Part shown: piece by piece, positions 36,831 through 47,622 of the stretch | Layout: every line of letters starts with the position of its first letter | Numbering within the stretch: the first letter of the stretch is position 1 | NCBI GenBank assembly: GCA_029215795.1 | Contig: JARDYH010000044.1 | Location: forward strand, 62,001-126,000 | Length of the DNA: 64,000 bases | Direction: 5' to 3' | Origin: Anniella stebbinsi | Lineage: Eukaryota; Chordata; Lepidosauria; Squamata; Anniellidae | Made by a program: the position numbers and the translations under genes | The notes under the pieces: model-generated | The model's database searches: none | What the model was told of the DNA's origin: nothing | Seen by the model: only the letters and a program-made list of their open reading frames with translations

Positions 36831-39800
36831 TAGTCTACCCCTTGACTTCCCCTTCCCTCTATACTTCCCCTTCTTCCCCTAGACTTCCACGTCTTCCCCT
36901 AGACTTCCCCTTCTTCCCCAAGACTTCCCCTACACTTCCCCTTCCCTCTATACTTCCCCTTCTTCCCTAGACTTCCCCTAGATTTCCCCTTCTTCCCCTA
37001 GACTTCCCCTTCCCTCTATACTTCCCCTTCTTCCCCTAGAGTTCCCCTTCTTCTCCTAGATTTCCCCTTCTTCCCCTAGACTTCCCCTTCCCTCTATACT
37101 TCCTCTTCTTCCCCTAGACTTCTCCTAGATTTCCCCTTCTTCCCCTAGACTTCCCCTTCTTCCCTTAGACTTCCCCTTCTTCCCCTATACTTCCCCTTCC
37201 CTCTATACTTCCCCTTCTTCCCCTAGACTTCCCCTAGACTTCCCCTTCTTCCCCTAGACTTCCCCTAGACTTCCCCTTCCCTCTATTCTTCCCCTTCTTT
37301 CCCTAGACTTCCCCTTCCCTCTATACTTCCCCTTCTTCCCCTAGACTTCCCCTTCTTCCCCTAGACTTCCTCTTCTTCCCCTAGACTTCCCCTTCCCTCT
37401 ATACTTCCCCTTCTTCCCCTAGACTTCCCCTTCTTCCCTTAGACTTCCCCTTCTTCCCCTATACTTCCCCTTCCCTCTATACTTCCCTTTCATCCCCTAG
37501 ACTTCCCCTAGACTTCCCCTTCCCTCTATACTTCCCCTTCTTCCCCTAGATTTCCCCTTCTTCCCTTAGACTTCCCCTTCTTCCCCTATACTTCCCCTTC
37601 CCTCTATACTTCCCCTTCTTCCCCTAGACTTCCCCTAGACTTCCCTTCCCTCTATACTTCCCCTTCTTCCCCTAGACTTCCCCTAGACTTCCCCTTCTTC
37701 CCCTAGACTTCCCCTTCTTCCCCTAGACTTCCCGTAGACTTCCCCTTCCCTCTATACTTTCCCTTCTTCCCCTAGACTTCCCCTAGACTTCCCCTTCCCT
37801 CTATACTTCCCCTTCTTCCCCTAGACTTCTCCTAGACTTCCCTTCCCTCTATACTTCCCCTTCTTCCCCTAGACTTCCCCTAGACTTCCCCTTCCCTCTC
37901 TACTTCCCCTTCTTCCCCTAGACTTCCCCTTCTTCCCCTAGACTTCCCCTTCTTCCCCTAGACTTCCCCTTTCCCTCTATACTTCCCCTTCTTCCATTAG
38001 ACTTCCCCTTCCCTCTATACTTCCCCTGCTTCCCCTAGACTTCCCCTAGACTTCCCCTTCTTCCCATAGACTTCCCATAGACTTCCCCTTCCCTCTATAC
38101 TTCCCCTTCTTCCCCTAGACTTCCCCTTCCCTCTATACTTCCCCTTCTTCCCCTAGACTTCCCCTTCTTCCCCTAGACTTCCTCTTCTTCCCCTAGACTT
38201 CCCCTTCCCTCTATACTTCCCCTTCTTCCCCTAGACTTCCCCTTCTTCCCTTAGACTTCCCCTTCTTCCCCTATACTTCCCCTTCCCTCTATACTTCCCC
38301 TTCTTCCCCTAGACTTCCCCTAGACTTCCTCTTCCCGCTATACTTTTCCTTCTTCCCCTAGACTTCCCCTTCTTTCCCTAGACTTCCCCTTCCATCTATA
38401 CTTCCCCTTCTTCCCCTAGACTTCTCCTAGACTTCCCCTTCTTCCCCTAGACTTCCCCTTCTTCCCCTAGACTTCCCGTAGACTTCCCCTTCCCTCTATA
38501 CTTTCCCTTCTTCCCCTAGACTTCCCCTAGACTTCCCCTTCTTCCCCTAGACTTCCCCTAGACTTCCCCTTCCCTCTATACTTCCCATTCTTCCATTAGA
38601 CTTCCCCTTCCCTCTATACTTCCCCTGCTTCCCCTAGACTTCCCCTAGACTTCTCCTTCTTCCCCTTAACTTCCCCTAGACTTCCCTTCCCTCTATACTT
38701 CCCCTTCTTCCCCTAGACTTCCCCTAGACTTCCCCTTCCCTCTCTACTTCCCCTTCTTCCCCTAGACTTCCCCTTCTTCCCCTAGACTTCCCCTTCTTCC
38801 CCTAGACTTCCCCTTCCCTCTATACTTCCCCTTCTTCCATTAGACTTCCCCTTCCCTCTATACTTCCCCTGCTTCCCCTAGACTTCCCCTAGACTTCCCC
38901 TTCTTCCCCTAGACTTCCCCTAGACTTCCCCTTCCCTCTATACTTCCCCTTCTTCCCCTAGACTTCCCCTTCCCTCTATACTTCCCCTTCCTTCTTCCCT
39001 AGACTTCCCCTTCCCTCTATACTTCCCCTTCTTCCCCTAAACTTCCCTTCTTCCCCTAGACTTCCCCTTCTTCCCCTAGACTTCCCTTCCTCTATACTTC
39101 CCCTTCTTCCCCTAGACTTCCCCTTGACTTCCCCTACTTCCCCTAGACTTCCCTTCTTCCCCTAGACTTCCCCTAGACTTCCCCTTCCCTCTATACTTCC
39201 CCTTCTTCCCCTAGACTTCCCTTCTTCCCTAGACTTCCCCTTCTTCCCCTAGACTTCCCTAGACTTCCCCTTCCCTCTATACTTCCCCTTCTTCCCCTAG
39301 ACTTCCCTTCTTCCCCTAGACTTCCCCTAGACTTTCCCCTTCCCTCTATACTTCCCCTTCCCTTCCCCTCCTCTATACTGCCCCTTCTTCCCCTAGACTT
39401 CCCCTAGACTTCCCCTTTCCTCTATACTTCCCCTTCTTCCCCTAGACTTCCACTAGACTTCCCCTTCCCTCTATACTTTCCCTTCTTCCCCTTCCCTAGA
39501 CTTCCCCTAGACTTCCCTTCTTCCCTAGACTTCCCCTAGACTTCCCCTTCCCTCTATACTTCCCCTTCTTCCATTAGACTTCCCCTTCCCTCTATACTTC
39601 CCCTTCTTCCTCTAGATTTCCCCTAGACTCCCCTTCTTCTCCTAGACTTCCCCTAGACTTCCCCTTCCCTCTATACTTCCCCTTCTTCCCCTAGACTTCC
39701 CCTTCTTCCCCTAGACTTCCCCTTCTTCCCCTAGACTTCCCCTAGACTTCCCCTTCCCTCTATACTTCCCCTTCTTCCCCTAGACTTCCCCTTCTTCCCT

Positions 39801-40184
39801 AGACTTCCCCTAGACTTCCCCTTCCTCTACTTCCCCTTCTTCCCTAGACTTCCCCTAGACTTCCCCTTCCCTCTATACTGCCCCTTCTTCCCCTAGACTT
39901 CCCTAGACTTCCCCTTTCCTCTATACTTCCCCTTCTTCCCCTAGACTTCCACTAGACTTCCCCTTCCCTCTATACTTTCCCTTCTTCCCCTAGACTTCCT
40001 AGACTTCCCTTCTTCCCCTAGACTTCCCCTAGACTTCCCCTTCCCTCTATACTTCGCCCTTCTTCCATTAGACTTCCCCTTCCCTCTATACTTCCCCTTC
40101 TTCCTCTAGATTTCCCCTAGACTCCCCTTCTTCTCCTAGACTTCCCTAGACTTCCCCTTCCCTCTATACTTCCCCTTCTTCCCC
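36831..40184. repeat. Right-hand unit 3 (beta, 3,354 bp)
   Basis: Begins as a 3,649-bp-shifted copy of unit 2, with CCGCTATAC at 38,336 (again 1,505 bp in). Near 38,985 a short insertion (TTCCTTCTTCC) and repeated single-C losses begin. The TTTCATCCC stretch is missing and the sequence reaches ATACTGCCCC (about 39,377) sooner. It aligns with unit 6 at a shift of 10,792 at its left and 10,786 at its right end. Confidence 0.8.
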
Positions 40185-43100
40185 TAGTCTACCTCTTGAC
40201 TTCCCCTTCCCTCTATACTTCCCCTTCTTCCCCTAGACTTCCACGTCTTCCCCTAGACTTCCCCTTCTTCCCCAAGACTTCCCCTACACTTCCCCTTCCC
40301 TCTATACTTCCCCTTCTTCCCTAGACTTCCCCTAGATTTCCCCTTCTTCCCTAGACTTCCCCTTCCTCTATACTTCCCCTTCTTCCCCTAGAGTTCCCCT
40401 TCTTCTCCTAGATTTCCCCTTCTTCCCCTAGACTTCCCCTTTCCTCAATACTTCCCCTTCTTCCCCTAGACTTCCCCTAGACTTCCCCTTCTTCCCCTAG
40501 ACTAGACTTCCCCTTTTTCCCCTAGACTTCCCCTTCCCTCTATACTTCCTCTTCTTCCCCTAGATTTCCCCTTCTTCCCCTAGACTTCCCCTTCTTCCCC
40601 TAGACTTCCCGTAGACTTCCCCTTCCCTCTATACATTCCCTTCTTCCCCTTCTTCCCCTAGACTTCCCCTTCTACCCCTAGACTTCCCCTGGACTTCCCC
40701 TTCCCTCTATACTTCCCCTTCTTCCCCTAGACTTTCTCTTCCCTCTATACTTCCCCTTCTTCCCTAGACTTCCCCTTCTTCCCCTAGACTTCCCCTTCCC
40801 TCTATACTTCCCCTTCTTCCCCTAGACTTCCCCTAGACTTCCCTTCCCTCTATACTTCCCCTTCTTCCCCTAGACTTCCCCTAGACTTCCCTTCCCTCTC
40901 TACTTCCCCTTCTTCCCCTAGACTTCCCTTCTTCCCTAGACTTCCCCTTCTTCCCCTAGACTTCCCCTTTCCCTCTATACTTCCCCTTCTTCCATTAGAC
41001 TTCCCCTTCCCTCTATACTTCCCCTGCTTCCCCTAGACTTTCCCTAGACTTCCCCTTCTTCCCATAGACTTCCATAGACTTCCCCTTCCCTCTATACTTC
41101 CCCTTCTTCCCCTAGACTTCCCCTTCCCTCTATACTTCCCCTTCTTCCCCTAGACTTCCCCTTCTTCCCCTAGACTTCCTCTTCTTCCCCTAGACTTCCC
41201 CTTCCCTCTATACTTCCCCTTCTTCCCCTAGACTTCCCCTTCTTCCCTTAGACTTCCCCTTCTTCCCCTATACTTCCCCTTCCCTCTATACTTCCCCTTC
41301 TTCCCTAGACTTCCCCTAGACTTCCCCTTCCCGCTATACTTTTCCTTCTTCCCCTAGACTTCCCCTTCTTTCCCTAGACTTCCCTTCCATCTATACTTCC
41401 CCTTCTTCCCCTAGACTTCTCCTAGACTTCCCTTCTTCCCCTAGACTACCCCTTCTTCCCCTAGACTTCCCCTTCCCTCTATACTTTCCCTTCTTCCCCT
41501 AGACTTCCCCTAGACTTCCCCTTCTTCCCCTAGACTTCCCCTAGTCTTCCCCTTCCCTCTATACTTCCCATTCTTCCATTAGACTTCCCCTTCCCTCTAT
41601 ACTTCCCCTGCTTCCCCTAGACTTCCCCTAGACTTCTCCTTCTTCCCCTTAACTTCCCCTAGACTTCCCTTCCCTCTATACTTCCCCTTCTTCCCCTAGA
41701 CTTCCCCTAGACTTCCCCTTCCCTCTCTACTTCCCCTTCTTCCCCTAGACTTCCCCTTCTTCCCCTAGACTTCCCCTTCTTCCCCTAGACTTCCCCTTCC
41801 CTCTATACTTCCCCTTCTTCCATTAGAATTCCCCTTCCCTCTATACTTCCCCTGCTTCCCCTAGACTTCCCCTAGACTTCCCCTTCTTCCCCTAGACTTC
41901 CCCTAGACTTCCCCTTCCCTCTATACTTCCCCTTCTTCCCCTAGACTTCCCCTTCCCTCTATACTTCCCCTTCTTCCCCTAAACTTCCCCTTCTTCCCCT
42001 AGACTTCCTCTTCTTCCCCTAGACTTCCCCTTCCCCTCTATACTTCCCCTTCTTCCCCTAGACTTCCCCTTCTTCCCTTAGACTTCCCCTTCTTCCCCTA
42101 TACTTCCCCTTCCCTCTATACTTCCCCTTCTTCCCCTAGACTTCCCCTAGACTTCCCCTTCTTCCCCTAGACTTCCCCTAGACTTCCCCTTCCCTCTATA
42201 CTTCCCCTTCTTTCCCTAGACTTCCCCTTCCCTCTATACTTCCCCTTCTTCCCCTAGACTTCCCCTTCTTCCCCTAGACTTCCTCTTCTTCCCCTAGACT
42301 TCCCTTCCCTCTATACTTCCCCTTCTTCCCTAGACTTCCCCTTCTTCCTTAGACTTCCCCTTCTTCCCCTTAACTTCCCCTAGACTTCCCTTCCCTCTAT
42401 ACTTCCCCTTCTTCCCCTAGACTTCCCCTAGACTTCCCCTTCCCTCTCTACTTCCCCTTCTTCCCCTAGACTTCCCCTTCTTCCCCTAGACTTCCCCTTC
42501 TTCCCCTAGACTTCCCCTTCTTCCCCTAGACTTCCCCTTCTTCCCCTAGACTTCCCCTAGACTTCCCCTTCCCTCTATACTTCCCCTTCTTCCCCTAGAC
42601 TTCCCCTTCTTCCCTAGACTTCCCCTAGACTTCCCCTTCCCTCTATACTTCCCCTTCTTCCCCTAGACTTCCCCTAGACTAGACTTCCCTTCCCTCTATA
42701 CTGCCCCTTCTTCCCCTAGACTTCCCCTAGACTTCCCCTTTCCTCTATACTTCCCCTTCTTCCCCTAGACTTCCACTAGACTTCCCCTTCCCTCTATACT
42801 TTCCCTTCTTCCCCTAGACTTCCCTAGACTTCCCCTTCTTCCCCTAGACTTCCCCTAGACTTCCCCTTCCCTCTATACTTCCCCTTCTTCCATTAGACTT
42901 CCCCCTTCCCTCTATACTTCCCCTTCTTCCTCTAGATTTCCCCTAGACTCCCCTTCTTCTCCTAGACTTCCCCTAGACTTCCCCTTCCCTCTATACTTCC
43001 CCTTCTTCCCCTAGACTTCCCCTTCTTCCCCTAGACTTCCCCTTCTTCCCCTAGACTTCCCCTAGACTTCCCCTTCCCTCTATACTTCCCCTTCTTCCCC

Positions 43101-43510
43101 TAGACTTCCCTTCTTCCCCTAGACTTCCCCTAGACTTCCCCTTCCCTCTATACTTCCCCTTCTTCCCCTAGACTTCCCCTAGACTTCCCCTTCCCTCTAT
43201 ACTGCCCCTTCTTCCCCTAGACTTCCCTAGACTTCCCCTTTCCTCTATACTTCCCCTTCTTCCCCTAGACTTCCACTAGACTTCCCCTTCCCTCTATAGT
43301 TTCCCTTCTTCCCCTAGACTTCCCCTAGACTTCCCCTTCTTCCCCTAGACTTCCCCTAGACTTCCCCTTCCTCTATACTTCCCCTTCTTCCATTAGACTT
43401 CCCCTTCCCTCTATACTTCCCCTTCTTCCTCTAGATTTCCCCTAGACTCCCCTTCTTCTCCTAGACTTCCCCTAGACTTCCCCTTCCCTCTATACTTCCC
43501 CTTCTTCCCC
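40185..43510. repeat. Right-hand unit 4 (alpha, 3,326 bp, noisy)
   Basis: Opens with the variant CTAGTCTACCTCTTGAC, shared only with unit 7. It also shares TTTCCTCAATAC (about 40,441), CTAGACTACCCC (about 41,445), loss of the CCGTAG Y module, and TAGAATTCC (about 41,825) with unit 7, so the two are direct duplicates. It differs from unit 7 by many single-C deletions and by a rearranged patch at about 42,350-42,550. CCGCTATAC is at 41,332. Confidence 0.83.
42350..42550. repeat. Rearranged patch with five X modules in a row
   Basis: At about 42,350 the expected TATAC and TTTCATCCC stretch (present at 53,150-53,210) is replaced by CCCCTTAAC, then CTCTCTAC sequence that normally follows the CCCCTGCTT marker. 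Five X modules follow without interruption at 42,451-42,550, the longest such run I noticed. It is either a real exchange between sub-blocks or a read-level chimera, since it lies in the error-rich stretch. Confidence 0.65.
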
Positions 43511-46500
43511 TAGTCTACCCCTTGACTTCCCCTTCCCTCTATACTTCCCCTTCTTCCCTAGACTTCCACGTCTTCCCCTAGACTTCCCCTTCTTCCCCAA
43601 GACTTCCCCTACACTTCCCCTTCCCTCTATACTTCCCCTTCTTCCCTAGACTTCCCCTAGATTTCCCCTTCTTCCCCTAGACTTCCCCTTCCCTCTATAC
43701 TTCCCCTTCTTCCCCTAGAGTTCCCCTTCTTCTCCTAGATTTCCCCTTCTTCCCCTAGACTTCCCCTTTCCTCTATACTTCCCCTTCTTCCCCTAGACTT
43801 CCCCTAGACTTCCCCTTCTTCCCCTAGACTTCCCCTTTTTCCCCTAGACTTCCCCTTCCCTCTATACTTCCTCTTCTTCCCCTAGAATTTCCCCTTCTTC
43901 CCCTAGACTTCCCCTTCTTCCCCTAGACTTCCCGTAGACTTCCCCTTCCCTCTATACATTCCCTTCTTCCCCTTCTTCCCCTAGACTTCCCCTTCTACCC
44001 CTAGACTTCCCCTAGACTTCCCCTTCCCTCTATACTTCCCCTTCTTCCCCTAGACTTTCTCTTCCCTCTATACTTCCCCTTCTTCCCCTAGACTTCCCCT
44101 TCTTCCCCTAGACTTCCCCTTCCCTCTATACTTCCCCTTCTTCCCCTAGACTTCCCCTAGACTTCCCTTCCCTCTATACTTCCCCTTCTTCCCCTAGACT
44201 TCCCCTAGACTTCCCTTCCCTCTCTACTTCCCCTTCTTCCCTAGACTTCCCCTTCTTCCCCTAGACTTCCCCTTCTTCCCCTAGACTTCCCCTTTCCCTC
44301 TATACTTCCCCTTCTTCCATTAGACTTCCCCTTCCCTCTATACTTCCCCTGCTTCCCCTAGACTTCCCCTAGACTTCCCCTTCTTCCCATAGACTTCCCA
44401 TAGACTTCCCCTTCCCTCTATACTTCCCCTTCTTCCCCTAGACTTCCCCTTCCCTCTATACTTCCCCTTCTTCCCCTAGACTTCCCCTTCTTCCCCTAGA
44501 CTTCCTCTTCTTCCCCTAGACTTCCCCTTCCCTCTATACTTCCCCTTCTTCCCCTAGACTTCCCCTTCTTCCTTAGACTTCCCCTTCTTCCCCTATACTT
44601 CCCCTTCCCTCTATACTTCCCCTTCTTCCCCTAGACTTCCCCTAGACTTCCCCTTCCCGCTATACTTTTCCTTCTTCCCCTAGACTTCCCCTTCTTTCCC
44701 TAGACTTCCCCTTCCATCTATACTTCCCCTTCTTCCCCTAGACTTCTCCTAGACTTCCCCTTCTTCCCCTAGACTTCCCCTTCTTCCCCTAGACTTCCCG
44801 TAGACTTCCCCTTCCCTCTATACCTTCTTCCCCTAGACTTCCCCTAGACTTCCCCTTCTTCCCCTAGACTTCCCCTAGTCTTCCCCTTCCCTCTATACTT
44901 CCCATTCTTCCATTAGACTTCCCCTTCCCTCTATACTTCCCCTGCTTCCCCTAGACTTCCCCTAGACTTCTCCTTCTTCCCCTTAACTTCCCCTAGACTT
45001 CCCTTCCCTCTATACTTCCCCTTCTTCCCCTAGACTTCCCCTAGACTTCCCCTTCCCTCTCTACTTCCCCTTCTTCCCCTAGACTTCCCCTTCTTCCCCT
45101 AGACTTCCCCTTCTTCCCCTAGACTTCCCCTTCCCTCTATACTTCCCCTTCTTCCATTAGACTTCCCCTTCCCTCTATACTTCCCCTGCTTCCCCTAGAC
45201 TTCCCCTAGACTTCCCCTTCTTCCCCTAGACTTCCCCTAGACTTCCCCTTCCCTCTATACTTCCCCTTCTTCCCCTAGACTTCCCCTTCCCTCTATACTT
45301 CCCCCTTCTTCCCCTAAACTTCCCCTTCTTCCCCTAGACTTCCTCTTCTTCCCCTAGACTTCCCCTTCCCTCTATACTTCCCCTTCTTCCCCTAGACTTC
45401 CCCTTCTTCCCTTAGACTTCCCCTTCTTCCCCTATACTTCCCCTTCCCTCTATACTTCCCCTTCTTCCCCTAGACTTCCCCTAGACTTCCCCTTCTTCCC
45501 CTAGACTTCCCCTAGACTTCCCCTTCCCTCTATACTTCCCCTTCTTTCCCTAGACTTCCCCTTCCCTCTATACTTCCCCTTCTTCCCCTAGACTTCCCCT
45601 TCTTCCCCTAGACTTCCTCTTCTTCCCCTAGACTTCCCCTTCCCTCTATACTTCCCCTTCTTCCCCTAGACTTCCCCTTCTTCCCTTAGACTTCCCCTTC
45701 TTCCCCTATACTTCCCCTTCCCTCTATACTTCCCTTTCATCCCCTAGACTTCCCCTAGACTTCCCCTTCCCTCTATACTTCCCCTTCTTCCCCTAGATTT
45801 CCCCTTCTTCCCTTAGACTTCCCCTTCTTCCCCTATACTTCCCCTTCCCTCTATACTTCCCCTTCTTCCCCTAGACTTCCCCTAGACTTCCCTTCCCTCT
45901 ATACTTCCCCTTCTTCCCCTAGACTTCCCCTAGACTTCCCCTTCTTCCCCTAGACTTCCCCTTCTTCCCCTAGACTTCCCGTAGACTTCCCCTTCCCTCT
46001 ATACTTTCCCTTCTTCCCCTAGACTTCCCCTAGACTTCCCCTTCCCTCTATACTTCCCCTTCTTCCCCTAGACTTCTCCTAGACTTCCCTTCCCTCTATA
46101 CTTCCCCTTCTTCCCCTAGACTTCCCCTAGACTTCCCCTTCCCTCTCTACTTCCCCTTCTTCCCCTAGACTTCCCCTTCTTCCCCTAGACTTCCCCTTCT
46201 TCCCCTAGACTTCCCCTTTCCCTCTATACTTCCCCTTCTTCCATTAGACTTCCCCTTCCCTCTATACTTCCCCTGCTTCCCCTAGACTTCCCCTAGACTT
46301 CCCCTTCTTCCCATAGACTTCCCATAGACTTCCCCTTCCCTCTATACTTCCCCTTCTTCCCCTAGACTTCCCCTTCCCTCTATACTTCCCCTTCTTCCCC
46401 TAGACTTCCCCTTCTTCCCCTAGACTTCCTCTTCTTCCCCTAGACTTCCCCTTCCCTCTATACTTCCCCTTCTTCCCCTAGACTTCCCCTTCTTCCCTTA

Positions 46501-47622
46501 GACTTCCCCTTCTTCCCCTATACTTCCCCTTCCCTCTATACTTCCCCTTCTTCCCCTAGACTTCCCCTAGACTTCCCCTTCCCGCTATACTTTTCCTTCT
46601 TCCCCTAGACTTCCCCTTCTTTCCCTAGACTTCCCCTTCCATCTATACTTCCCCTTCTTCCCCTAGACTTCTCCTAGACTTCCCCTTCTTCCCCTAGACT
46701 TCCCCTTCTTCACCCCCTAGACTTCCCGTAGACTTCCCCTTCCCTCTATACTTTCCCTTCTTCCCCTAGACTTCCCCTAGACTTCCCCTTCTTCCCCTAG
46801 ACTTCCCCTAGACTTCCCCTTCCCTCTATACTTCCCATTCTTCCATTAGACTTCCCCCTTCCCTCTATACTTCCCCTGCTTCCCCTAGACTTCCCCTATA
46901 CTTCTCCTTCTTCCCCTTAACTTCCCCTAGACTTCCCTTCCCTCTATACTTCCCCTTCTTCCCCTAGACTTCCCCTAGACTTCCCCTTCCCTCTCTACTT
47001 CCCCTTCTTCCCCTAGACTTCCCCTTCTTCCCCTAGACTTCCCCTTCTTCCCCTAGACTTCCCCTTCCCTCTATACTTCCCCTTCTTCCATTAGACTTCC
47101 CCTTCCCTCTATACTTCCCCTGCTTCCCCTAGACTTCCCCTAGACTTCCCCTTCTTCCCCTAGACTTCCCCTAGACTTCCCCTTCCCTCTATACTTCCCC
47201 TTCTTCCCCTAGACTTCCCCTTCTTCCCCTAGACTTCCCCTAGACTTCCCCTTCCCTCTATACTTCCCCTTCTTCCCCTAGACTTCCCCTAGACTTCCCC
47301 TTCCCTCTATACTGCCCCTTCTTCCCCTAGACTTCCCCTAGACTTCCCATTTCCTCTATACTTCCCCTTCTTCCCCTAGACTTCCACTAGACTTCCCCTT
47401 CCCTCTATACTTTCCCTTCTTCCCCTAGACTTCCCCTAGACTTCCCCTTCTTCCCCTAGACTTCCCCTAGACTTCCCCTTCCCTCTATACTTCCCCTTCT
47501 TCCATTAGACTTCCCCTTCCCTCTATACTTCCCCTTCTTCCTCTAGATTTCCCCTAGACTCCCCTTCTTCTCCTAGACTTCCCCTAGACTTCCCCTTCCC
47601 TCTATACTTCCCCTTCTTCCCC
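43511..47622. repeat. Right-hand unit 5 (alpha, long form, 4,112 bp)
   Basis: Opens with CTAGTCTACC and follows the alpha path. It contains two CCGCTATAC markers (44,658 and 46,583; spacing 1,925), so an extra block of about 1.9 kb lies within it. The ending is shortened. The variant CCCATTTCC at about 47,346 is shared only with unit 8 (shift 10,744), confirming duplication. Scattered odd insertions occur, such as ACCCCC at about 46,711. Confidence 0.83.

Larger units (their letters stand above)
36831..47622. repeat. 10.8-kb tandem duplication, left copy (units 3-5)
   Basis: Beta-alpha-alpha triplet of 10,792 bp. The match with 47,623-58,868 is anchored by CTAGTCTACC (shift 10,792), CCGCTATAC (10,792, 10,788, 10,744, 10,748) and private variants of units 4/7 and 5/8. 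Drift in the shift comes from single-base losses, the insertion near 38,990 and the rearranged patch near 42,350. Confidence 0.87.
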
